A stretch of DNA of 6,583 nucleotides from Bacteroidota bacterium. GTDB lineage: Bacteria; Bacteroidota; Bacteroidia; Bacteroidales; JAKIYJ01. Below, in pieces: positions 1-5,585 of the stretch. The stretch covers positions 1 through 6,583 of the forward strand of contig JAKIYJ010000085.1 in NCBI GenBank assembly GCA_022708585.1. Reading direction: 5' to 3'. Every line of letters begins with the position of its first letter. The first letter of the stretch is position 1. The notes under the pieces are model-generated. The model was not told where the DNA came from. It ran no database searches and was given only the letters and a program-made list of their open reading frames with translations. The position numbers were made by a program, and so were the translations under genes.

Positions 1-705
1 GATGAGGCGCGTAAAAGGCTTAAAGCTATTGAAGAGTTTTCTGATTTGGGCAGTGGGTTCAATATTGCTATGCGAGATCTTGATATCAGGGGTGCTGGAA
101 ATATTTTAGGGGCAGAACAAAGTGGTTTTATATCAGAGATTGGTTTTGAAATGTATCTTAAAATATTAGAAGAGGCTGTAACAGAGCTTAAAGATACTGA
201 ATTTGCAGGATTTTTTGTTGAAGATAAAAATAAAAGAAAGTTAAGAGAATGCCATATAGAAACAGATCTTGAGCTTATGTTTCCAGATAATTATATTGAA
301 AATGCTACAGAAAGGCTTCATCTTTATAAAGAACTTGATAATATTGAAGATGAAAAGGATTTACAAACATTTGCATCACATTTAACCGACAGGTTTGGGA
401 AAATTCCTATGCCGGCAGAAGAATTATTCAATATTGTAAGGCTTAAATGGATTGCACCAAAGTTGGGTTTTGAGAAAATTATTCTTAAAAATGGCAGGAT
501 GACATGTTGTTTTATTGCGGATAAAGGAGCGGAGTATTATGCATCAGAAGAATTTACCAGATTTCTTTACCGGATAAACAGTCAAGATACTATTAAATGC
601 AGGTTAAAAGAGACGAACGAAAAATTGGAAATTGTTATTAAAGATGTTAAAAGTGCAAAAGCGGGATTAGAAATTTTTTTGGAATTAGAAAAGTTAATGT
701 TATAA
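1..705 (+). CDS. mfd: Transcription-repair coupling factor Mfd, C-terminal part (5' end outside window)
   Basis: Mfd is a DNA translocase that pushes RNA polymerase stalled at a lesion off the template and recruits UvrA for nucleotide excision repair. The frame is open from base 1, so only the last 234 residues are present; the TTG at 46 is internal, not a start. Fragment residues 17-40 hold the RecG/Mfd-type helicase motif region (GSGF, then MRDLDIRGAGN and LGAEQ), the end of the translocase module. After the linker helix (about 45-60) comes the Mfd-specific C-terminal D7 (TRCF) domain, roughly residues 85-230, including TDRFGKIP, which in studied Mfd proteins masks the UvrA-binding surface. 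The helicase ATPase motifs I-V and the RNA polymerase-interacting domain are off the left edge. It ends in TAA four bases before the stop of convergent rho, with no intrinsic terminator between them. The reading frame is clean, with no sign of decay. Confidence 0.96.
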   Translation, partial: DEARKRLKAIEEFSDLGSGFNIAMRDLDIRGAGNILGAEQSGFISEIGFEMYLKILEEAVTELKDTEFAGFFVEDKNKRKLRECHIETDLELMFPDNYIENATERLHLYKELDNIEDEKDLQTFASHLTDRFGKIPMPAEELFNIVRLKWIAPKLGFEKIILKNGRMTCCFIADKGAEYYASEEFTRFLYRINSQDTIKCRLKETNEKLEIVIKDVKSAKAGLEIFLELEKLML

Positions 706-709
706 GGTT

Positions 710-2452
710 TTAGCCATTCATTGATATTAAGAATTCTTCATTAGAGTTGGTATATTTCATTTTTTCTTTTAAAAATTCCATAGCTTCCAGGGAGTTCATA
801 TCTGCGAGGTGATTACGCAATATCCAGATTCTTTGCAATGCATCTTTATCCAGTAATAAATCATCGCGGCGGGTACTTGAAGCCACTATATCAATTGCGG
901 GGAAGATGCGTTTATTTGACAATTTTCTATCGAGTTGTAATTCCATATTACCGGTACCTTTAAATTCTTCAAAAATAACTTCATCCATTTTAGAGCCGGT
1001 ATCAATGAGGGCAGTAGCAATAATAGTAAGTGATCCTCCATTTTCTATCTGTCTGGCTGCGCCAAAAAAGCGTTTAGGTTTTTGTAAGGCGTTAGCTTCT
1101 ACTCCACCTGAGAGGACTTTACCTGAAGCAGGTGCTATTGTATTATATGCCCTTGCAAGTCTGGTAATAGAATCGAGTAAAATCACAACATCGTGGCCAC
1201 ATTCTACGAGTCGTTTTGATTTTTCCAATACTATATTTGCTATTCTAACATGTTTTTCAGCTGGTTCATCGAAAGTTGAAGAGATAACTTCTGCTTTTAC
1301 ACTGCGAGCCATATCTGTTACTTCTTCGGGGCGTTCATCTATGAGGAGAATAATTAAATGTACATCTGGATGATTTGCGGCTATTGCATTTGCTATTTCT
1401 TTTAAAAGTACAGTTTTCCCAGTTTTAGGTTGTGCTACTATCAAACCTCTTTGTCCTTTGCCTATTGGAGTGAACATATCAATTATTCTGGTAGATATTG
1501 TGCAGTCTTTATGACCTGTGAGGGTAAATTTCTTTTCAGGGAAAAGAGGTGTAAGAAAGTCGAAAGGTACTCTGTCTCTAACATTTTCTGGCAATTGACC
1601 ATTAATAAGTTCAACTTTTATAAGAGGAAAATATTTTTCTCCTTCTCTGGGAGGACGTATTGTACCTTTAACAGTATCTCCTGTTTTGAGTCCAAATAAT
1701 TTTATTTGTGATTGTGATATATAAATGTCATCAGGGGAACTAAGATAATTATAGTCAGATGATCTTAAAAAACCATAACCGTCGGGCATAATTTCAAGTA
1801 CTCCTTCACATGATACTATTTCTTCTATTTCAATGTTATATTCTCCGGATTTCTTTTCGGAAGATTCAGTTCGAGAATTTTTATCTTTATAATATTGTTT
1901 ATCATTAAGATAAACTTTATTGTTTTCTGTAACAGGGGTAATTTCTGTTTCAGTTTCAATAATTGTTGATTCTGATGTTTTTTCAATATCAATAGTTTCT
2001 ACATCATTTTCAATTGTTTTAATATCTTCATTTTTAGGAATGATATCAGAAATAAAGTTATCTTCTTCAATCTCGACCTCATCGGGGATTATTAATATTG
2101 GGCTTTCGGCGATTTCAGTTTTATTTACAGATATTTCGTTTTCGCTTTTATTAATAATATTATTATCAATAATTTTATTTTCAGATTCAACAGATATATC
2201 AGATGTATTAATATTTTCCTTATCAACATTAATAGTTTTTCTTGGACGTTTTTTTCGTTGAATTGAATTATTGAGTTTTTGCGATTTATTTATTGTTTGT
2301 TTTTCATTTAAAGGAAGCATTGCCTGGGCATCCAAAATTTTATAAATAAGATCTTGTTTATTATAACTATCAACTTTGGCAATTTTAAGTTGTACTGCTA
2401 TATCTTTCAGCTCCTGGAAGGTTTTAGCATTTAATCCAATAATATCGTACAT
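710..2452 (-). CDS. rho: Transcription termination factor Rho with a long N-terminal insert
   Basis: Rho is a hexameric RNA-dependent ATPase that loads on untranslated RNA and terminates transcription. At 580 residues it is about 160 longer than E. coli Rho (419). Order of parts: a Rho_N helical domain (about 5-45); a low-complexity insert (about 47-205) with a basic cluster at 66-72 (RKKRPRK) followed by a Glu/Ile/Asn/Ser/Thr-rich acidic tract; an OB/cold-shock RNA-binding domain (about 207-285) with RNP1-like GYGFLR at 225-230; and the RecA-like motor. The motor has Walker A PKTGKT (342-347), the catalytic Glu motif DERPEE (372-377), Walker B VVILLD ending at D427, the Q-loop PASGKVLSGG (441-450) and an arginine finger at R528 in SSTRR. 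All catalytic positions look intact. The ATG at 2450-2452 begins the conserved Rho_N domain and has only AT-rich sequence before it. Long inserts here are known in Bacteroidota and some other phyla. Confidence 0.99.
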   Translation of the reverse strand: MYDIIGLNAKTFQELKDIAVQLKIAKVDSYNKQDLIYKILDAQAMLPLNEKQTINKSQKLNNSIQRKKRPRKTINVDKENINTSDISVESENKIIDNNIINKSENEISVNKTEIAESPILIIPDEVEIEEDNFISDIIPKNEDIKTIENDVETIDIEKTSESTIIETETEITPVTENNKVYLNDKQYYKDKNSRTESSEKKSGEYNIEIEEIVSCEGVLEIMPDGYGFLRSSDYNYLSSPDDIYISQSQIKLFGLKTGDTVKGTIRPPREGEKYFPLIKVELINGQLPENVRDRVPFDFLTPLFPEKKFTLTGHKDCTISTRIIDMFTPIGKGQRGLIVAQPKTGKTVLLKEIANAIAANHPDVHLIILLIDERPEEVTDMARSVKAEVISSTFDEPAEKHVRIANIVLEKSKRLVECGHDVVILLDSITRLARAYNTIAPASGKVLSGGVEANALQKPKRFFGAARQIENGGSLTIIATALIDTGSKMDEVIFEEFKGTGNMELQLDRKLSNKRIFPAIDIVASSTRRDDLLLDKDALQRIWILRNHLADMNSLEAMEFLKEKMKYTNSNEEFLISMNG

Positions 2453-2482
2453 GCAAAATTTTAATTAATTTCAATTTGAAAA

Positions 2483-2529
2483 TGAGCATTTCACAAAACA
2501 CATATCTCTTTTGTTTTTACCTATGCTCA
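2483..2529 (-). promoter_or_regulatory. Nested inverted repeats in the probable rho leader
   Basis: A perfect 7-bp inverted repeat, TGAGCAT (2483-2489) and ATGCTCA (2523-2529), encloses a second perfect pair, ACAAAA (2493-2498) and TTTTGT (2509-2514). Together they could fold into one two-part hairpin in RNA of either strand. It lies 31 bp upstream of the rho ATG, so in the rho 5' leader if transcription starts near the candidate promoter at 2599-2630. The outer stem is notable because it is the main G/C-containing stem close to the rho start. Possible roles are a protein-binding site or a leader structure involved in rho autoregulation. No function is shown by the sequence, and a chance origin in AT-rich DNA cannot be excluded. 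Confidence 0.35.
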
Positions 2530-2550
2530 AAAAACAATTAGAATTTAGTG

Positions 2551-2564
2551 AAAAAATATTTTTT
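2551..2564. repeat. A/T-only perfect palindrome in the rho upstream region
   Basis: Six A, then TA, then six T form a perfect 14-bp palindrome, with one further T on the + strand. Read on the - strand it gives an A-tract running into a T-tract within the likely rho leader. It is too weak a stem to be a convincing intrinsic terminator, and A/T palindromes are common in DNA of this composition. It could add DNA curvature. Confidence 0.3.
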
Positions 2565-2575
2565 TGAAGTAGAAT

Positions 2576-2591
2576 TTTCCTTTGAAGGAAA
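2576..2591. repeat. Short perfect hairpin (TTTCCTT-TG-AAGGAAA)
   Basis: Two perfect 7-bp arms flank a central TG, so an RNA would form a stem with a four-base loop after opening the innermost pair. It lies between the stop of the membrane-protein gene (80 bp away on the - strand) and rho, close to where transcription from the candidate rho promoter would begin. There is no immediate U-run on the - strand side; the nearest T-tract is about 18 bases further on. That makes it a poor intrinsic terminator for the membrane-protein gene. A role as 5'-end stabilising hairpin or operator is possible. Confidence 0.35.
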
Positions 2592-2598
2592 TTATGTG

Positions 2599-2630
2599 CA
2601 AAATAAAAACAAATTAATAATAAAAACAAA
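2599..2630 (-). promoter_or_regulatory. Candidate Bacteroidota-type promoter for rho
   Basis: On the - strand, TTTG (2627-2630) is followed after 20 bp by TTATTTTG (2599-2606). The Bacteroidota sigma-ABfr consensus is a -33 TTTG and a -7 TAnnTTTG about 19-21 bp apart, so this has the right spacing with one mismatch in the -7 element. Transcription would begin around 2590-2596, giving a rho leader of about 140 nt. Because the region is very AT-rich, TTTG is frequent and the match could be fortuitous. Confidence 0.35.
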
Positions 2631-2632
2631 TT
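2602..2632. repeat. 14-bp direct repeat, two copies with a 17-bp period
   Basis: AATAAAAACAAATT occurs exactly at 2602-2615 and again at 2619-2632, separated by three bases. The copies overlap both elements of the candidate rho promoter: the first covers most of the -7 element and the second contains the -33 TTTG. This could be a pair of operator half-sites, or a small tandem duplication in low-complexity DNA. Confidence 0.45.
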
Positions 2633-2670
2633 TTTTAACATAAAAATTTTACTTTTTAAATATTTAATTT

Positions 2671-3342
2671 TTACCAGTCTGGTATAACTCCCATAATCAG
2701 AATTAATACTCCATAGATACCAGCAGTATTGATTAGTAAATCAGTATTTTTAATTTTCTTAAAGTAATCGTTTAAAATAAAAAGTATGGATGAAAAAGAC
2801 ATTAAAATTAAACCAATAATAGGTAGACATAATGACATACTGCTATATTTCCATGCTCTGCTTATGATTGTAAATATTAAAACAATAGAAGATATTGAAT
2901 ATAAAATAATGAGTAATCTTATACTGGTTTTGGCTGTTTTGATATAAATTTTTCTAAAAGCAAGTATGTAAATTATTGTAAATGGTATCAAGGTTAAATA
3001 AAACCATACAGGTATATATTCCAGATAATAATTAGTTTTTAAAACAGCAATACTGAAAAGTATATTAAAAAGACTTATAAAAAATATTATTATTAACTTA
3101 TTAAAATTCTTTTTTTGATTTAACATAAATAATATAGTTATAAAAGCAGCGATTAATGCAAAAACAATATATATATTTAATTTACAGGCAGTATAATAAT
3201 AAAATACGGTAAGTAATGGCATAAGAAGAGGTTTTGTAATATATCCCAGTACAGGTTTAGAAAAATAATCTACAATAATTGTTAATGCTGCCAATATACC
3301 ATATACTGTTATAAGAACAGTTCTCAGCAACATTAATCCCAT
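2671..3342 (-). CDS. Eight-helix membrane protein, divergent YhhN/TMEM86 (lysoplasmalogenase-like) family candidate
   Basis: The 223-residue product is almost entirely hydrophobic, with about eight membrane spans near residues 4-24, 36-50, 55-73, 81-100, 109-128, 141-161, 168-190 and 202-219. Length and topology fit the YhhN/TMEM86 family, whose characterised animal members hydrolyse the vinyl-ether bond of lysoplasmalogens. Supporting signatures are KPLLMPLL at 37-44, matching the family's KPL motif at the start of span 2, and the SSILFILND segment (184-192) before the last span, resembling the family's GAxLFxxSD. Against an active enzyme, the Gly-Asp usually seen in span 3 appears as Ile-Thr near 68-70, and the His usual in span 4 appears as Asn93, by eye alignment. 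The ATG at 3340-3342 is taken as start; ATG at 3331-3333 is an alternative. The gene stands alone, 151 bp from its upstream neighbour and 218 bp from rho. Family assignment is tentative; the safe call is a multi-pass membrane protein. Confidence 0.55.
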   Translation of the reverse strand: MGLMLLRTVLITVYGILAALTIIVDYFSKPVLGYITKPLLMPLLTVFYYYTACKLNIYIVFALIAAFITILFMLNQKKNFNKLIIIFFISLFNILFSIAVLKTNYYLEYIPVWFYLTLIPFTIIYILAFRKIYIKTAKTSIRLLIILYSISSIVLIFTIISRAWKYSSMSLCLPIIGLILMSFSSILFILNDYFKKIKNTDLLINTAGIYGVLILIMGVIPDW

Positions 3343-3397
3343 AATTTATTGTGTATAAAAAATTAAAATAAAATGATTAATTATATAAAAACTATAA

Positions 3398-3405
3398 CAA
3401 ATATA
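3398..3405 (-). promoter_or_regulatory. Candidate -7 element for the membrane-protein gene
   Basis: The - strand reads TATATTTG here, an exact match to the Bacteroidota -7 consensus TAnnTTTG. It lies 55 bp upstream of the ATG at 3342, within the 151-bp gap after the dehydrogenase gene. I do not find a TTTG at the expected -33 distance, so support rests on one element in very AT-rich sequence. Nothing else recognisable lies in this gap: no tRNA, no hairpin with a U-run, no small ORF with convincing start. Confidence 0.35.
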
Positions 3406-3493
3406 TATATTTTATATATTAAAATTTTGAAGTTATAAAATTAATAAAAAGTATCAAAGAGTTATAAATAACATATGAGATAATAAAAATTTG

Positions 3494-4588
3494 CTATTCA
3501 AGTTTTTCCAATCCGTATTCTTCTGCGAGATTATTCAGTTCTTCAAGAAGTTCAATATTAATAGGTATTCCAGTTTTTTCACGTTCTTGCATAATAATAT
3601 ATTCTTTTTCACCTGCGGTGTATATTCTGTTATGGCCTTTCATTTTTTTTGAATTTCTTAATTCTCTTAAAATGTTTCCGGTAGTTTTTTTAAAATTTTC
3701 GGGTTCGGTAAATGCTGCTATATTAATAGCGATAAAGAAATGTCCTAAACGGAATGGAACTTTTTGTCCATTTTCAATGCCCATAAGTTTTTTAAGATAA
3801 ATACCATTTTGTAATGCTGATGATAAGATTTCAACCACTGTTGCAAAGCCATATCCCTTATAACCGGCTGTATCTTCACCTATTCCTCCCAATGGTACCA
3901 TAGCTGCTTTACCAGCATTAAGATCTTTTAATATTTGTTCAGAATCAGTAAGATATTCTCCTTCTTCATTTATGACCCAACCCTCGGGAGTTTTTTTACC
4001 GATGCGAGCGCGGTATTCAATTTTACCTCTTTGGCTAACTGACGTGGCCGCATCAAAACAGAAGGGAAATTCTTCATCAGAAGGCATAACAAAAGAGAGA
4101 GGATTAGTTCCAAGCATATTTTCGACTCCAAAAGTTGGAGCGATAGAAGGTCTTGCATTAGTTCCGGAAATACCAATCATATTTTCTTTTGCAGCCATAT
4201 ATCCATAGTAACCTGCAATGCCGAAATGTGTGGAGTTTTTAACTGCGACCATTCCAATTCCTATATTTTTTGCTTTTTCTATGGCTATATTCATAGATTT
4301 ATAAGATATAACGTGTCCCATACCATTATTTCCGTCTATTAAGGCAGTTGCAGGAGTTTCTCTTATAATATTTATATTGGTTACAGGATTGATAATTCCT
4401 TCTTTTATACGATCAATATAAATGGGTTTTAATCTATTTATACCATGTGAATCGATTCCACGTTTATCTGCTTCAATAAGAACCGATGCGCATATTTTTG
4501 CATCATTTTCAGGAACTCCAGCTTTAATGAATACCTTTTCAATAAAACTTTCCAGTATTGATGAGTTAATATAAACATTCTGTATCAT
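3494..4588 (-). CDS. Ldh2-type malate/L-lactate dehydrogenase family NAD(P)-dependent oxidoreductase
   Basis: This 364-residue cytoplasmic protein belongs to the Ldh2/MDH2 family (malate, L-lactate, sulfolactate, ureidoglycolate and 2,3-diketogulonate reductases), which is unrelated to classical Rossmann-fold malate dehydrogenase. Visible signatures are DKRGIDSHG (41-49) with the conserved His48 of the active site, NSTHFGIAGYY (118-128) with His121, the cofactor-region GTNP (160-163), the DAATSVSQRGK block (179-189) and GYKGYG (242-247) before a long helix. The C-terminal part includes the IYTAGEKE block (322-329) common in malate-type members. All main motifs are present and the length is normal, so it is probably active. 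Substrate cannot be fixed from sequence: malate or lactate is most likely. The ATG at 4586-4588 gives a full-length N-terminus; the preceding bases are AT-rich with no Shine-Dalgarno. It follows atpG by 86 bp on the same strand and no other gene of an obvious pathway is adjacent. Confidence 0.93.
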   Translation of the reverse strand: MIQNVYINSSILESFIEKVFIKAGVPENDAKICASVLIEADKRGIDSHGINRLKPIYIDRIKEGIINPVTNINIIRETPATALIDGNNGMGHVISYKSMNIAIEKAKNIGIGMVAVKNSTHFGIAGYYGYMAAKENMIGISGTNARPSIAPTFGVENMLGTNPLSFVMPSDEEFPFCFDAATSVSQRGKIEYRARIGKKTPEGWVINEEGEYLTDSEQILKDLNAGKAAMVPLGGIGEDTAGYKGYGFATVVEILSSALQNGIYLKKLMGIENGQKVPFRLGHFFIAINIAAFTEPENFKKTTGNILRELRNSKKMKGHNRIYTAGEKEYIIMQEREKTGIPINIELLEELNNLAEEYGLEKLE

Positions 4589-4619
4589 TTAAGGTAAGTT
4601 TAAATTTTTTGCTAAATTA

Positions 4620-4646
4620 AGAAAATTATAATTTTCTCTTAAGAGA
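4620..4646. promoter_or_regulatory. Two abutting perfect palindromes between atpG and the dehydrogenase gene
   Basis: AGAAAATTATAATTTTCT (4620-4637) is an 18-bp perfect palindrome. It overlaps by three bases TCTCTTAAGAGA (4635-4646), a 12-bp perfect palindrome. They sit 29 bp after the atpG stop and 31 bp before the dehydrogenase ATG, both on the - strand. The strand read-out is stem sequence followed by TTAATTT, so a weak intrinsic terminator for the atp genes is possible. A dimeric repressor operator controlling the dehydrogenase fits as well. As a hairpin the long palindrome has no real loop, which favours a DNA-level site over an RNA stem. I see no -33/-7 pair of good quality here. Confidence 0.4.
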
Positions 4647-4674
4647 GATATTTGTCTGAAAAATTAATTACAGT

Positions 4675-5547
4675 TTATGATAAAGCATCAGCGCCACTGA
4701 CAATTTCAAGTATTTCTTTTGTAATAGTAGCTTGACGCACCTTATTGTATGACAGTTTCAGTTCTTTTAGCAATTCAGATGCATTATCGGTAGCCTTGTG
4801 CATTGCTGTCATTCTTGCGCCGTGTTCTGATACAAAAGAGTTAAGGATATATTCATAAAATTTCAATTTTAAAGTACGAGGTACGAGTTCATTTATTACA
4901 TATTGTTTATCAGGTTCAAGAATATAGTCATAATTTAATTCTTTTGTATCACCGACAAATTCAGGGACGAATGGCAGGAATTGAGAGTTTTTGACAATTT
5001 GGACAGCAGCATTTTTAAAATAATTGTAAACAACAATTATTTTGTCATATTTTTTATTTTTGAAGTCATTCATTATATTTTCAGCGACAAAAGAAGCATT
5101 TTCGTAGTTTAAATTATCAAGAAGTTCATTATTGACAGAAACAATATTATAAGATTTTTTAATAAAGAATTCATAAGCTTTTTTACCAATAAACATAAGG
5201 TCAAGTTTTCCTGATTTAGCATATTCATGATATTCTTTTTCAATAAGATTTTGAGTAGTTTTGATAATTGATGCATTGAAAGAGCCGCACAATCCTCTAT
5301 TACTTGTAACAACCACTATAAGCATTTTATTTATTTCTCTTTCGTCAAAGAATTCTACATTAGCATTACCCGACTTGCATAAATTTTGTAAGATTTCGTT
5401 CATTTTAGAAGCATATGGTTTTAATTTAATGATAGTATTTTGAGTTTTTCTCAGTTTTGAAGCTGATACCATTTTCATAGCATTTGTAATTTGCCGGGTT
5501 GAATCGACTGAAGCAATTCTTGTTCTTACTTCTTTAAGGCTGGGCAT
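4675..5547 (-). CDS. atpG: F-type ATP synthase gamma subunit
   Basis: AtpG is the central rotor shaft of the F1 sector; its two terminal helices form a coiled coil inside the alpha3beta3 ring and turn with the c-ring. The 290-residue length matches the family (E. coli 287). The N-terminal helix carries the conserved IASVDSTRQITNAMKMVSAS block (12-31). The Rossmann-like middle begins with the SNRGLCGSFN motif (82-91). The C-terminal helix carries EHGARMTAMHKATDNA (241-256) and the family-typical ending QATITKEILEIVSGADAL (272-289). The ATG at 5545-5547 gives the usual MPSLKEVRTR start, with AT-rich sequence and no Shine-Dalgarno before it. It lies 38 bp downstream of atpA on the same strand, as expected for one transcript. 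Unlike the common order, no atpD or atpC follows; the next gene is a dehydrogenase. Confidence 0.98.
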   Translation of the reverse strand: MPSLKEVRTRIASVDSTRQITNAMKMVSASKLRKTQNTIIKLKPYASKMNEILQNLCKSGNANVEFFDEREINKMLIVVVTSNRGLCGSFNASIIKTTQNLIEKEYHEYAKSGKLDLMFIGKKAYEFFIKKSYNIVSVNNELLDNLNYENASFVAENIMNDFKNKKYDKIIVVYNYFKNAAVQIVKNSQFLPFVPEFVGDTKELNYDYILEPDKQYVINELVPRTLKLKFYEYILNSFVSEHGARMTAMHKATDNASELLKELKLSYNKVRQATITKEILEIVSGADALS

Positions 5548-5585
5548 TATATTGAATTATTAAAATAAATAAAACTCAAAAGATG

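Noticed and set aside
46..705. TTG at 46 as a start for a short Mfd-like protein
   Set aside because: The frame is open from base 1 and the residues before TTG (EARKRLKAIEEFSD) are conserved Mfd sequence, so it is a fragment of a longer gene.
729..738. AAGAATTCTT palindrome near the mfd/rho junction as a bidirectional terminator
   Set aside because: It is only 10 bp, has no loop, lies inside the rho coding sequence and is not followed by a U-run.
906..1373. 155-codon + strand ORF opposite the Rho motor domain
   Set aside because: It is antisense to strongly conserved Rho sequence, shows no recognisable domain or leader, and is explained by codon constraints of rho.
1920..2261. 113-codon + strand ORF that looks like a small Ser/Ile/Leu-rich hydrophobic protein
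   Set aside because: It is the mirror of the low-complexity Rho insert: Glu, Asn and Asp codons on one strand read as Phe, Ile, Leu and Ser on the other.
3401..3420. Alternating AT run in the gap before the membrane-protein gene as a special repeat or origin element
   Set aside because: It is a short simple run in very AT-rich DNA, with no DnaA-box-like motifs or repeated units nearby.
5548..5585. Possible promoter or terminator between atpA and atpG
   Set aside because: The 38-bp gap is plain AT-rich sequence with no hairpin and no -33/-7 pair; it fits an ordinary intra-operon spacer.
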